The notes below the pieces were generated by a model that made no database searches, was not told the origin of the DNA, and saw only the letters and a list, made by a program, of their open reading frames with translations. A program made the translations under genes and the position numbers. Of a stretch of 35,557 nucleotides of DNA, positions 7,704 through 16,063 are shown one piece after another. Location of the stretch: contig JAQBNZ010000205.1 of the NCBI GenBank assembly GCA_028288285.1, forward strand, positions 1 to 35,557, given 5' to 3'. Origin of the DNA: Mucilaginibacter sp. (GTDB taxonomy: Bacteria; Bacteroidota; Bacteroidia; Sphingobacteriales; Sphingobacteriaceae). How positions within the stretch are numbered: position 1 is the stretch's first letter; each line of letters opens with the position of its first letter.

Positions 7704-9260
7704 TCACAGTGCTGCTAACTGATCATTAGTGGCCAAAAATTTTTGCAGATGCTGGTACAATACAACATCTAATCCGTACACATCAGGGCGGTATTGTAAT
7801 GTACCAGTACTATCTGCCCAGCAGGTTACATAGGTAATGTATATCGGCATTTTTTTGCGTACAGGTATAGTAGTAGGCTCGGGATTATCTTCACTCATTG
7901 CCATAGCAATTTTATCATAAGTAGGGCCTTCGCCAAATATTACTTTAGCTAAAGCCTGGGGGTCGCTTAAGCGTACACAACCATGGCTTAAAGCACGCAT
8001 TTTTTGGCTAAACCCGCTTTTTGCAGGAGTATCATGCAGGTAAACACTACTACGATTATTGAACAGGAATTTGATCTTACCTAAAGAATTATCCTCACCC
8101 GGGCGCTGCTTAAATTCGTATTTATCTTTTGATACTGTGTCCCAGTCTATAGTTTCGGGGTCTTCTACCTTTTTGCCATTCTCATAAACATCAATGTTTT
8201 TGTTATCTAAGTAGTATGGGTCCTGTGCGGCCTCTACCATAATTTCTTTACTGGCAATGCTTTTAGGAATATTCCAAACCGGATTTACCTGTACACTGTG
8301 TATCATGCTGTTAAGCTGTGGCGTTTCACGGCTAAAAGGGCGGTCTTTTTTGTTGCCTTCATCATACTCTACCAGGGTGTTGGCGTTGTCCATATTTCTA
8401 CCTTCTCCCACTACAACTTTCATGTTAAGGATTGATTTGCCGTTTTGCATAACATCTAAACGGTAATCGGGGATGTTTACAATAATATATTCAGACTGGT
8501 TTGGCTTATTCTTCCACCTTAAGCGTTCCATGTTAACTACTATATAGCGCATGGTTTCTTCCTTACTCAGGCCTTTTGCCTGACCACCGCCAATTAACGC
8601 TTTTTGTAGCATCAGGTATTGCGGGTCTTTTGGCTGGATGCTATCCAGATACAATTTCATGTTTTTTATGTAAAATATCTTAGACATGCTTAGGCTATCC
8701 GGGCGTTGGGTTGTGGTATAATAACGCGCATAAATCTTTCGCGGACTCACTATTCCGTATTGCAAGGCGTTTGAGTAATTGATGAGCGAGTTGGCAGTTA
8801 ATATTTCCAATTCGGCAATATCGCGATAAGCTTCATCCAGGGTTTTAATAGCATTTTTATTCTGAAATTTATCAACCAAGGCTTTAATTTGATCAGCTTT
8901 AAACATTTTAGGATCAAGCCCATGTTCACCTGCCTTTTCAAAGTAGTTGGCGGTTAAGTCTACATCGCCATTAAATATATGGTCCATCACAAATACCGGA
9001 TCGTAATTATTTTTCTTGTAAAAAGCATTGATCAGTTTTGGATTATTCACCCTGGCTCTCTCTTCAATAAGCACTTTCCTAAATACTTCAGCAAGCCCTT
9101 CTGATGTGGCATCTTTAAATATCTTATTCTGTGTTTTTGAGTAAAGTTGTTTACCCAGATCTGAGCGTTTCTTTTTACAGCTTTGTATAGTAAGGGTAAG
9201 CGCACAAAAGATAAAAAAGAGCATCGGCAATGCAACTCTTTTAATATAAGGACGTATCAT
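7704..9260 (-). CDS. L,D-transpeptidase lipoprotein (YcbB/LdtD-like)
   Basis: A 518-residue protein with a hydrophobic N-terminus ending in a lipobox (TIQS before C28), so probably a lipoprotein facing the periplasm. The N-terminal half (about 60-250) is a helical scaffold as in YcbB-type enzymes. The YkuD catalytic domain spans about 270-460, with VQVNPVWNIPKSI, HDTPAK and the signature SHGCVRL, where H426 and C428 are the expected catalytic residues. These enzymes make 3-3 peptidoglycan cross-links that resist penicillin-type inhibitors. It is monocistronic and intact, and shares a terminator with the convergent YkuD_2 gene. Confidence 0.92.
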   Translation of the reverse strand: MIRPYIKRVALPMLFFIFCALTLTIQSCKKKRSDLGKQLYSKTQNKIFKDATSEGLAEVFRKVLIEERARVNNPKLINAFYKKNNYDPVFVMDHIFNGDVDLTANYFEKAGEHGLDPKMFKADQIKALVDKFQNKNAIKTLDEAYRDIAELEILTANSLINYSNALQYGIVSPRKIYARYYTTTQRPDSLSMSKIFYIKNMKLYLDSIQPKDPQYLMLQKALIGGGQAKGLSKEETMRYIVVNMERLRWKNKPNQSEYIIVNIPDYRLDVMQNGKSILNMKVVVGEGRNMDNANTLVEYDEGNKKDRPFSRETPQLNSMIHSVQVNPVWNIPKSIASKEIMVEAAQDPYYLDNKNIDVYENGKKVEDPETIDWDTVSKDKYEFKQRPGEDNSLGKIKFLFNNRSSVYLHDTPAKSGFSQKMRALSHGCVRLSDPQALAKVIFGEGPTYDKIAMAMSEDNPEPTTIPVRKKMPIYITYVTCWADSTGTLQYRPDVYGLDVVLYQHLQKFLATNDQLAAL

Positions 9261-9371
9261 ATATAATGTGGTTTAAGTATAATGTAGTTAAACAATAATA
9301 GCAATACCTATACCACAAACCAAAATGGAAAGTATTACCATTGTCTGATACGGCAAAAATGGCATATTAGT

Positions 9372-9379
9372 TATATTTG
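9372..9379 (+). promoter_or_regulatory. Candidate -7 element of the DinB gene; possible leaderless mRNA
   Basis: TATATTTG matches TAnnTTTG and ends 4 nt before the ATG at 9384, so a start site 5-7 nt downstream would coincide with the start codon. No -33 element at normal spacing. Confidence 0.4.
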
Positions 9380-9383
9380 ATAA

Positions 9384-9899
9384 ATGGCAAATAATATCCT
9401 GCCCGAAGTATGGCTTCGGGGATCTTTAGAGGGCATACCTGCTTTGTTACAACCAGTTGCACATGCATTGTTGCAGGCACGCGAGGAATTGAACGAGTTG
9501 ATGAGCGGTTTCCCGGATGAATTGTTATGGGAAAAAGTTGCAGGGATGGCATCGCCGGGCTTTCATCTACAACATTTAACCGGCGTTTTAGACAGGCTTT
9601 ATACCTATGCCCGCGCAGAGCCTTTAACCGAAGAGCAGCTTAGTTATTTAACTGTAGAAGGCAAACCGACCAATAAAACATACACCGCAATTGAATTAGT
9701 AAATAATTTTAATGCTCAGGTTGATAAAGCGATAACACAGTTACGTAATGCCGAAGAGACAACATTAACCGATTTTAGAGCGGTAGGCCGCTCACAGCTA
9801 CCATCAACCGTATTAGGACTGTATGTGCACAGTGCCGAGCATACCATGCGGCATTTGGGGCAGTTAATTGTAACGGTGAAGGTATTAAAAGCCCGTTAA
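9384..9899 (+). CDS. DinB family protein (putative metal-dependent enzyme)
   Basis: A 171-residue four-helix-bundle protein of the DinB/DUF664 type. The family's metal-binding histidines are visible: FHLQHLTGVLDRL (about residues 56-69) and HSAEHTMRHLGQLIVTV near the C-terminus. Related bundles include bacillithiol and mycothiol transferases and maleylpyruvate isomerase, so thiol transfer is conceivable, but no substrate can be read. It stands alone between oppositely oriented genes. Confidence 0.82.
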   Translation: MANNILPEVWLRGSLEGIPALLQPVAHALLQAREELNELMSGFPDELLWEKVAGMASPGFHLQHLTGVLDRLYTYARAEPLTEEQLSYLTVEGKPTNKTYTAIELVNNFNAQVDKAITQLRNAEETTLTDFRAVGRSQLPSTVLGLYVHSAEHTMRHLGQLIVTVKVLKAR

Positions 9900-9951
9900 T
9901 CCTTTGTGTTAAGGAGCTTGTCAAACCATTAGCGTTTAGGCCTTTGCGCGC

Positions 9952-9979
9952 GGTCTTCGGCGGGCTCAGACTGACCCGC
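9952..9979. repeat. Fragment of a common intergenic repeat (GTCTTCG..GGGCTCAGACTGAC)
   Basis: The stretch GGTCTTCGGCGGGCTCAGAC resembles a repeat I recall from many Bacteroidota intergenic regions (GTC-TTCGACAGGCTCAGACTGAC type). GCGGG (9960-9964) and CCCGC (9975-9979) can pair. It abuts the stop codon of the HAD gene and may help end that transcript. Confidence 0.5.
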
Positions 9980-10605
9980 TACTGCCCCTGTATTATCTCT
10001 GCCAACTCTTTATAATCTGCACCTCTGTGTGTTACATTGGCGTGGGAGTATTTATTTTCAGGGTCAAAGAGAAAGTTATCTATCCCAAGTTCAAGGGCTG
10101 CTTTAATTTCTGATTGCGGGTCGTCACCTATAACCAAAACCTCATTAACGGCATAGCCATTATCTTTCATGATCATTGCGAAAATGTCTTTCTTGGTCAG
10201 GTTTGATAGATCAGGATCAACTACATAAACCTGTTTAAAATCAGCCTCAATATTCAGCATCTTAACCTTACTCATTTGCAGTTTGGTAAAGCCGGTTGTT
10301 ACCAAATATTTATCAATATTAATGGCACGGAGATCTTCATACTCGTTAAATGCTTGCATAGGAGAGTCGAACGTTAAATTGTTCAGCAGCTTTACACCTG
10401 TATCTTTCAGCTCCGTGCTGAAACCAAATTCATCGGCAACGTGTTGATAAGGACGGCGGGTTAATTCAAGTTTTGCCGCCGCCGCCGCAGATCTGTCTTC
10501 TAAACCCTCATCTATTAATTTAAATAATTCACCAAACAGGCGTTCGGCAATAGAGCTTACCGGATAAATAGTATTATCAAGATCTAATATTAAGGCACGT
10601 TTCAT
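9979..10605 (-). CDS. HAD-superfamily hydrolase
   Basis: A 208-residue phosphatase-type HAD protein. Motif I is LILDLDNTIYP (D8 nucleophile, D10 acid/base), motif II is the Thr in VTTGFTKLQ, and motif IV is VIGDDPQSEIKAA. An alpha-helical cap lies between motifs I and II. It resembles YjjG/pyrimidine-nucleotidase-like enzymes that dephosphorylate small phosphates; specificity is unknown. It starts 17 nt after the MFS gene stop, so the two are cotranscribed. Confidence 0.85.
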   Translation of the reverse strand: MKRALILDLDNTIYPVSSIAERLFGELFKLIDEGLEDRSAAAAAKLELTRRPYQHVADEFGFSTELKDTGVKLLNNLTFDSPMQAFNEYEDLRAINIDKYLVTTGFTKLQMSKVKMLNIEADFKQVYVVDPDLSNLTKKDIFAMIMKDNGYAVNEVLVIGDDPQSEIKAALELGIDNFLFDPENKYSHANVTHRGADYKELAEIIQGQ

Positions 10606-10622
10606 TTTTGATGTTGATTAAA

Positions 10623-11870
10623 TTATTCCTGCAATACAGCAATGTCGCTGGGTAGTTCGGGTTCAATGGTGAAGCGGTTATCGATCATGTTATAAAGCCA
10701 TACAAAACCAAGCGATGTAAGCAAACATAATGCCCCAAGTACCCACCAAAGCAGCTTAAAGCCACTGTAAAATATCATTTGACTACCCAAAGCAGGGGCC
10801 AGGATCTGCGCCGCCGACCACGACATGGTATACAAAGCGGCATATTCACCACGGTTATAGTTTGTAGTGCGCGAGATCCAGTACGAGTTCATGAATGGCA
10901 TGCTTAGCATTTCACCAAAGGTTACTATAATTACTACCAGTATTGCGGTAGCCATGCCTGCAGGCAGTACGTTTAGCAAGACAAAGCCCATCCCGGTTAC
11001 TAATACACCGGCGATGATATAAATTAGTCCGTGCCGTTTGCCCTCAAGGGAATTGATCAAAAGCATTTCTACCAGGGCAATCAATATTCCGTTTAGCGCA
11101 AGCAGGAAACCAATAAAACGCTCATTAAAATGCCATTCAATCTTAAAAAACACGGGCTGCATAATAAAGAACTGGAAAAAGCACAGACCAAAAAAGGTGG
11201 AGAGTAAGATAAAGAACAAATAAACTTTGTCTTTATATGCTGATGAAGATTTGGCATGTACTGCAGCATTTTTTATAACTTTTTCAACTGTCGATCGTGG
11301 GATTAATTTTAACAATAGCAGTGCAGCAAAAATATTGGTACAGCCATCTACCCAAAACAAAATAAGGTAATTATACGATGCCAGGAAACCACCCAACGCG
11401 CCGCCAACAGCCCAACCAAGGTTTACAGACAGACGGTGCAAGGCATAGGAGCGGGTTTTATTTTCCGGCGAGCTATAGTATGCAATAGCGGTAGAATTAG
11501 CCGGGCGAAAAGCCTCGTTACAAAAGCTTAGTACAAATGTGCCTATGCTTAAAGTAAGAAAAGTATGCTGATAACCTAAAACAATAAACAGGATACCGCC
11601 GCTAAGTAAAGCGCCGACCTGCATATCATAAAAGCCAAATTTATCGGTAAGCTTACCGCCTGTGAATGCCCCGCAGATGGAGCCCGCGCCAAACAATGCC
11701 ATTATTGACCCGGCCTGTATCACCGTGAAATGCAAAACATTGATGCAATAAATGCTCATGAAAGGTACCACCATTGTTCCGCTGCGGTTAACCAGCATGA
11801 CAAAGCTCATGAGCCAGTTATTGCGCGATAGCCCACTGTAAGCATTTTTGTAAAGGCGGATTATTGACAC
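10623..11870 (-). CDS. MFS transporter
   Basis: A 415-residue protein with about twelve hydrophobic helices. The loop after helix 2 contains GGKLTDKFGFYDMQ, the typical MFS motif A (G-x-L-x-D-x-x-G). Helix 4/5 region RPANSTAIAYYSSPENKTRSYALHRLSVNLGWAVGG is typical of drug/metabolite exporters of the DHA1 group. The substrate is unknown. First gene of a two-gene unit with the HAD hydrolase. Confidence 0.87.
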   Translation of the reverse strand: MSIIRLYKNAYSGLSRNNWLMSFVMLVNRSGTMVVPFMSIYCINVLHFTVIQAGSIMALFGAGSICGAFTGGKLTDKFGFYDMQVGALLSGGILFIVLGYQHTFLTLSIGTFVLSFCNEAFRPANSTAIAYYSSPENKTRSYALHRLSVNLGWAVGGALGGFLASYNYLILFWVDGCTNIFAALLLLKLIPRSTVEKVIKNAAVHAKSSSAYKDKVYLFFILLSTFFGLCFFQFFIMQPVFFKIEWHFNERFIGFLLALNGILIALVEMLLINSLEGKRHGLIYIIAGVLVTGMGFVLLNVLPAGMATAILVVIIVTFGEMLSMPFMNSYWISRTTNYNRGEYAALYTMSWSAAQILAPALGSQMIFYSGFKLLWWVLGALCLLTSLGFVWLYNMIDNRFTIEPELPSDIAVLQE

Positions 11871-11898
11871 GGATTACAGGGTTTTAGGTTAATAGGAT

Positions 11899-11933
11899 CA
11901 AAAATAAGATTTTTTGTATAGCCGGATAACAAG
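11899..11933 (-). promoter_or_regulatory. Promoter of the MFS-HAD unit
   Basis: On the minus strand, TATTTTTG (11906-11899) matches TAnnTTTG, and CTTG (11933-11930) lies 23 bp upstream, within the range accepted for Bacteroidota. The start codon is 28 nt downstream. Confidence 0.45.
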
Positions 11934-12023
11934 CATCGAAGATTATGCTTATTTACTTTTAATTCATCCGATATTACCTTCGACCTGTCACTTTTTTATT
12001 TCCGGGTAACCGACAATAATGTA

Positions 12024-12109
12024 GAGACGCAATATTTTGCGTCTCCTATTTGCAATCCTTTTTCTACATAAGTAAATGCATTAGTTTGAGACGCAAAATA
12101 TTGCGTCTC
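12024..12109. repeat. Two 22-bp palindromic repeats (GAGACGCAA..) in inverted orientation
   Basis: 12024-12045 and 12088-12109 each form a near-palindrome with GAGACGC and GCGTCTC arms around an AT core, and each is the exact reverse complement of the other. This family (GAGACGCAAAATATTGCGTCTC type) is a widespread intergenic repeat. The pair lies between the aroC stop and the MFS promoter and can form two hairpins or one long one, probably terminating aroC transcription. Confidence 0.85.
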
Positions 12110-12141
12110 AACATTCAATATGCTTTTCTACTGCAAAACCT

Positions 12142-13236
12142 TTAGCTTAAACGGGAATTTCTATTTCTCAGCCAATGATCTGCAAGTACCAGTGCAGCCA
12201 TTGCCTCAACAATAGGTACAGCGCGTGGAACCACACAAGGATCATGCCTGCCTTTGCCTGATATTTCTGCAGCGTTGCCTTCACGGTCAATAGTTTGCTG
12301 GCTTTGCATAATGGTAGCAACGGGTTTAAAGGCCACGCGGAACTCTATAGGCATGCCATTACTGATACCGCCCTGTATACCGCCCGAGAAGTTGGTACGG
12401 GTAACCACTGCGCCCGCAGCGTTTTTAATAAAGATATCGTTATGTTCTGAGCCACGCATTTCGCTGCCGCTAAAGCCCGAGCCATAATCAAAACCATGTA
12501 CGGCATTAATACTAAGCATGGCCTTACCCAGATCGGCATGTAGTTTATCAAATACAGGGTCGCCAAGGCCAACCGGGCAGCCTTTGATGTAACAGCTTAC
12601 CTTGCCGCCTACGGTGTCGCCCTGCTTACGTATGCTGTCTATAAAGGCAATCATTTCTTCGGCTGTGGCAGGGTCGGCACATCTAACGATGTTCTTTTCG
12701 CGTTCGGCTATAAATTCATCGGTGTTATCAATAAATACGTTTGGCGCATCTATTGTACCAACACTGCTTACATGGGCAACAATTTCAATTCCCTGAGTTT
12801 TTAACAACAGTTTAGCCAATGCACCGGCTGCAACCCGTGCAGCGGTTTCGCGGGCTGATGAACGGCCACCGCCACGATGGTCGCGAATGCCGTATTTTAT
12901 TTGATAGGTGTAATCGGCATGTGAAGGGCGAAAAACATCTACATTGTGTGTATAGTCTTTTGACCGCTGATCTTCATTCGGTATCAGTATGGCAATAGGG
13001 GTGCCTGTGGTTGTACCCTCAAATACACCTGATAATATCTTTGCCGTATCGCTTTCTTTACGTTGTGTAGTGATCTTGGATTGACCCGGTTTGCGTTTAT
13101 CCAGTTCGCCCTGAATATATTCAAGGTCTACAGCCAGCCCGGCAGGGCAGCCGTCAATAATTACGCCTATAGCCTCGCCATGCGATTCGCCAAAAGTTGT
13201 TATCCTGAATAATTGACCAAATGAATTGCCTGCCAT
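12142..13236 (-). CDS. aroC: Chorismate synthase
   Basis: A 364-residue FMN-dependent enzyme that converts EPSP to chorismate, the last shikimate step. All signatures are present: [18 protein letters not shown] at the N-terminus, [21 protein letters not shown] in the centre, and [20 protein letters not shown] near the C-terminus. Length is normal. It is the last gene of the aromatic cluster and follows aroA after a 178-nt gap filled with repeats, so it may be read from the pheA promoter or from an internal one. Confidence 0.97.
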   Translation of the reverse strand: MAGNSFGQLFRITTFGESHGEAIGVIIDGCPAGLAVDLEYIQGELDKRKPGQSKITTQRKESDTAKILSGVFEGTTTGTPIAILIPNEDQRSKDYTHNVDVFRPSHADYTYQIKYGIRDHRGGGRSSARETAARVAAGALAKLLLKTQGIEIVAHVSSVGTIDAPNVFIDNTDEFIAEREKNIVRCADPATAEEMIAFIDSIRKQGDTVGGKVSCYIKGCPVGLGDPVFDKLHADLGKAMLSINAVHGFDYGSGFSGSEMRGSEHNDIFIKNAAGAVVTRTNFSGGIQGGISNGMPIEFRVAFKPVATIMQSQQTIDREGNAAEISGKGRHDPCVVPRAVPIVEAMAALVLADHWLRNRNSRLS

Positions 13237-13247
13237 AATGTTTGATG

Positions 13248-13279
13248 TGCAAATGTGCGGATATGCAAATGTGCAGATT
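13248..13279. repeat. 16-bp tandem repeat upstream of aroC
   Basis: Units 13248-13263 and 13264-13279 share TGCAAATGTGC followed by GGATA or AGATT. TGCAAATGTGC-type strings recur in Bacteroidota spacers. It lies just 5' of the aroC start. Confidence 0.75.
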
Positions 13280-13310
13280 GTTTTTTTATAATTGGTGTTC
13301 TTATCAACCC

Positions 13311-13408
13311 TTCATTGCGAGGTACGAAGCAATCCCCGATACACTCGTCCCGCTTTGCATGCAGACTACTTGTCTATCGAAGATTGCCACGCTACGCTCG
13401 CAATGACG
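13311..13408. repeat. Large imperfect palindromic repeat (CATTGCGAGG..CTCGCAATGAC)
   Basis: Outer arms CATTGCGAG (13313-13321) and CTCGCAATG (13397-13405) and inner arms GCAATC (13329-13334) and GATTGC (13382-13387) define a nested hairpin of about 95 bp. I recognise the CATTGCGAGGTACGAAGCAA type as a high-copy intergenic repeat in Bacteroidota. It fills the aroA-aroC gap. Confidence 0.85.
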
Positions 13409-13414
13409 TGTTTA

Positions 13415-14713
13415 TTAATTTGCCTGAGCTACCTCAAACCCTACACTTTCCAGATCTTTCCAAAATGCCGGGTATGATTTTTCAACTACATCGGCATCTT
13501 CAATTTCAAGTTCGGGAATCAGCGTTGCCAGAGGTGCAAAGGCCATTGCCATACGATGATCATCATAAGTATTTACAAACATACGCTGTGGAATTTGTTT
13601 TTCACTGCAATCCAGCTTGTAAACTTGTCCTTTTTCAATCAGTTTTACACCAATCTTTGCCAGTTCAGTTTGCAGGGCCAGTATGCGGTCGGTTTCTTTG
13701 ATCTTTAAGGTTTCTAACCCCGTAAAGCTTGCATCATGTCCTAACGCCGCGCAAACTACTATAATGGTTTGGGCCAGATCCGGGCATTCCTTCAGATCAA
13801 ATATCTTACGGAAAATTGGTTTTGGCTCCTTAGTTAAATGTACACCACCATCTTTAAACTGCGAGGTGATGCCAAAGTTGGCCATCAGTTCGGTGATAAC
13901 GCTGTCGCCTTGTAAACTGTATGATGTTAAGCCGGGTAAAAATAATTCAGCCTGGTCACTTAAAGCGGCTATAGCATACCAGTATGATGCCGCGCTCCAG
14001 TCAGGTTCTATATGTAATGATGTAATTGCAAATTCCTGATGTGGTATTAAAATAACATTATCTTTCCAAGTGTATTGTATGTTTGCCTGCCTCAGCATAG
14101 CTAAAGTCATTTCAACATACGGGCGCGAAGTTAATTCACCTTCAATATGTAATTCTAACCCCAAAGGCAGTTTTGCAGCTATAAGTAACAAAGCAGTAAT
14201 ATACTGACTGCTAATGTTTCCTTTAATACTGATCTTAAGAGTTTGCTGATCAAAGCTGCCTTTTAGTTTTATAGGGGGATATCCTTCTTTTTCTTCAAAA
14301 TCAATATGGGCACCCAAACTGCGCAATGCATCAACCAAAATACCTATTGGCCTTTGCTTCATTCTTTCGCTGCCTGTTAATATTACTTCCTTATCGCCAA
14401 TGGCATAGTACGCCGTTAAAAACCGCATAGCCGTACCTGCGGGACCGATATTGATTTCGGATTTCGAATTTTCAATTTCGGATTTATCGCTTGCCAAAAC
14501 CTCTTGATTCTTGAATCTTACTTCTTGGCTCTTACGAAGTATGCCCGCCAGCGTCACGGTATCTGCAGCGTCAGAAATGTTTTCAACCTTTACCTTACCA
14601 TTGCTCAGCGCCTCAATAACCAGGGCACGGTTACACTCACTTTTTGAACCAGTGAGCTGTACCGTACCGTTTACTGTTTTGCTTTTTTTAGTAAGAATGA
14701 TGTTATGCTTCAT
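13415..14713 (-). CDS. aroA: 3-phosphoshikimate 1-carboxyvinyltransferase (EPSP synthase)
   Basis: A 432-residue enzyme joining shikimate-3-phosphate and phosphoenolpyruvate. Seen: GTVQLTGSKSECNRALV (substrate-binding Lys-Ser region), NIGPAGTAMRFLTAYYA (the PEP loop, NAGTAMR-like), SSQYITALLLIA, the DWSAASYW segment with the catalytic Asp, and LKIKETDRILALQTEL (KETDR motif). An in-frame TTG at 14752 lies inside the flanking palindromic repeat; the ATG at 14713 fits the family N-terminus. Third structural gene of the aromatic cluster. Confidence 0.96.
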   Translation of the reverse strand: MKHNIILTKKSKTVNGTVQLTGSKSECNRALVIEALSNGKVKVENISDAADTVTLAGILRKSQEVRFKNQEVLASDKSEIENSKSEINIGPAGTAMRFLTAYYAIGDKEVILTGSERMKQRPIGILVDALRSLGAHIDFEEKEGYPPIKLKGSFDQQTLKISIKGNISSQYITALLLIAAKLPLGLELHIEGELTSRPYVEMTLAMLRQANIQYTWKDNVILIPHQEFAITSLHIEPDWSAASYWYAIAALSDQAELFLPGLTSYSLQGDSVITELMANFGITSQFKDGGVHLTKEPKPIFRKIFDLKECPDLAQTIIVVCAALGHDASFTGLETLKIKETDRILALQTELAKIGVKLIEKGQVYKLDCSEKQIPQRMFVNTYDDHRMAMAFAPLATLIPELEIEDADVVEKSYPAFWKDLESVGFEVAQAN

Positions 14714-14729
14714 TATTAAAATTATTATG

Positions 14730-14815
14730 GCCTCACCCCAACCCCTCTCCAAAGGAGAGGGGCTTTAAGAAAGATTTTTTTACAACCCTCTCCTTTGGAG
14801 AGGGCAGGGTGAGGC
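14730..14815. repeat. Long palindromic repeat (GCCTCACCC..CTCTCC-AAA-GGAGAG..) between DAHP synthase and aroA
   Basis: Outer arms GCCTCACCC (14730-14738) and GGGTGAGGC (14807-14815) enclose two perfect hairpins: CCCCTCTCC-AAA-GGAGAGGGG (14742-14762) and CCCTCTCC-TTT-GGAGAGGG (14786-14804), which are inverted copies of each other. The CCTCACCC..CTCTCCAAAGGAGAG family is a common Bacteroidota repeat. In an operon it could cause partial termination or protect upstream mRNA. Confidence 0.87.
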
Positions 14816-14818
14816 TTT

Positions 14819-15949
14819 TTAAGCGTGTGTAAGTTTTTCAGCTGCTTGTCCTGCTTCGCTTTTGTTCATTATCTCGGTTTGTTTACGGATAGATTCGCTG
14901 TGCATCAACTCCAGTAATTTCTCAGTAAACTCGGTGCTTAATTTTAAAGCCTTTGCGTAGCTGGTGCGTTTGTGTAAGATCTCGTCCCAACGGTTTACCT
15001 GCAAAATTGTGATATTGTTATCTTTTTTGTAGTTACCAATTTTTTCTACAATCTTCATACGCTCGGCCATTTTCTGAATAACCAGGTCGTCAATTTTATC
15101 TATCTGGCTGCGTAGCTCGGCCAGTTTATCGTTTAGTTCAACACTGCGTACTTCTGGTTTACGTAAAGCTAAATGGTCAATGATTTCGGCCAAAGCATCA
15201 GGAGTAACCTGTTGTGCAGCATCTGTCCAGGCTACGGTTGGATCAATGTGCGATTCTATCATCAAACCTTGCATATCAAGGTCCAAAGCTTTTTGAGAGA
15301 TGTAACCTATCAGGTCGCGGTTACCGGTGATGTGGCTTGGATCGTTAATAATAGGCAGGTGAGGAGCAAGGGTTTTTAAGCCGATAGCCAGGTCCCACAT
15401 TGGTTCGTTACGGAAAGCTGATTTTTCGTATGATGAAAACCCACGGTGAATAGCTGCCAGTTTAGTGATACCCGCGTTGTTGATACGCTCTAAAGCACCA
15501 ACCCACAGGGAAAGATCAGGGTTAACCGGGTTTTTAACCATTACAGGTACATCAACACCACGCAGGGCATCAGCAATTTCCTGTACGGTAAAAGGGTTAA
15601 CGGTTGAACGCGCGCCTACCCAAAGGATATCTACACCCGCGTTTAAAGCTTCTTCCACATGCTTAGCCGTGGCTACTTCAACTGCTGTAGGTAAGCCGGT
15701 TTCTTCTTTAGCACGCTTTAACCACTCTAAGCCAATGCTGCCAATACCTTCAAATTCACCCGGGCGGGTACGTGGTTTCCAGATACCTGCACGCAGTGCA
15801 CTTACTTTTCCTGTTTTAGCTAATAAATGAGCAGTTGCCACCAACTGGTCTTCGGTTTCGGCGCTGCAAGGGCCGGCAATTACTAAGGGTTGTTTGCCTG
15901 CTTGATTAATCCACGAATTAAGTGGCTGTATGTTTAAATTAAGTTTCAT
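14819..15949 (-). CDS. Bifunctional DAHP synthase (type I beta) / chorismate mutase (AroQ type)
   Basis: A 376-residue fusion. Residues about 20-260 form the DAHP synthase barrel: LVIAGPCSAE, RAGIWKPRTRPGEFEG, WVGARSTVNPF, MVKNPVNPD, INDPSHITGNR. Residues about 270-355 are an all-helical chorismate mutase: LNDKLAELRSQIDKIDDLVIQ, then RMKIVEKIGNYKKDNNI. It catalyses both the first shikimate step and the chorismate-to-prephenate step. The mutase sits at the C-terminus, as in other Bacteroidota; in related fusions the mutase domain also relays feedback inhibition. It follows pheA after 114 nt, in the attenuated operon. Confidence 0.95.
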   Translation of the reverse strand: MKLNLNIQPLNSWINQAGKQPLVIAGPCSAETEDQLVATAHLLAKTGKVSALRAGIWKPRTRPGEFEGIGSIGLEWLKRAKEETGLPTAVEVATAKHVEEALNAGVDILWVGARSTVNPFTVQEIADALRGVDVPVMVKNPVNPDLSLWVGALERINNAGITKLAAIHRGFSSYEKSAFRNEPMWDLAIGLKTLAPHLPIINDPSHITGNRDLIGYISQKALDLDMQGLMIESHIDPTVAWTDAAQQVTPDALAEIIDHLALRKPEVRSVELNDKLAELRSQIDKIDDLVIQKMAERMKIVEKIGNYKKDNNITILQVNRWDEILHKRTSYAKALKLSTEFTEKLLELMHSESIRKQTEIMNKSEAGQAAEKLTHA

Positions 15950-16063
15950 ATCGTTTTTATTTAGTCCGGAAGTTTTTGCTTGTATTTATTTAATTGTTAT
16001 GTTTTTATGTTTCTTTTCCTCTTTCGGACTGACTGACTTTCAGGCGTCCGATTTCTCAATTAT

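Noticed and set aside
13255..13701. 148-codon plus-strand ORF
   Set aside because: Made of a palindromic repeat plus the antisense of aroA.
14714..14752. TTG start extending aroA by 13 residues
   Set aside because: The extension is encoded by a dispersed repeat and is not part of EPSP synthase.
15963..16030. AGTCCG/CGGACT inverted repeat between DAHP synthase and pheA
   Set aside because: Arms are short and the loop is over 50 nt; no alternative pairing or leader ORF like the one before pheA.
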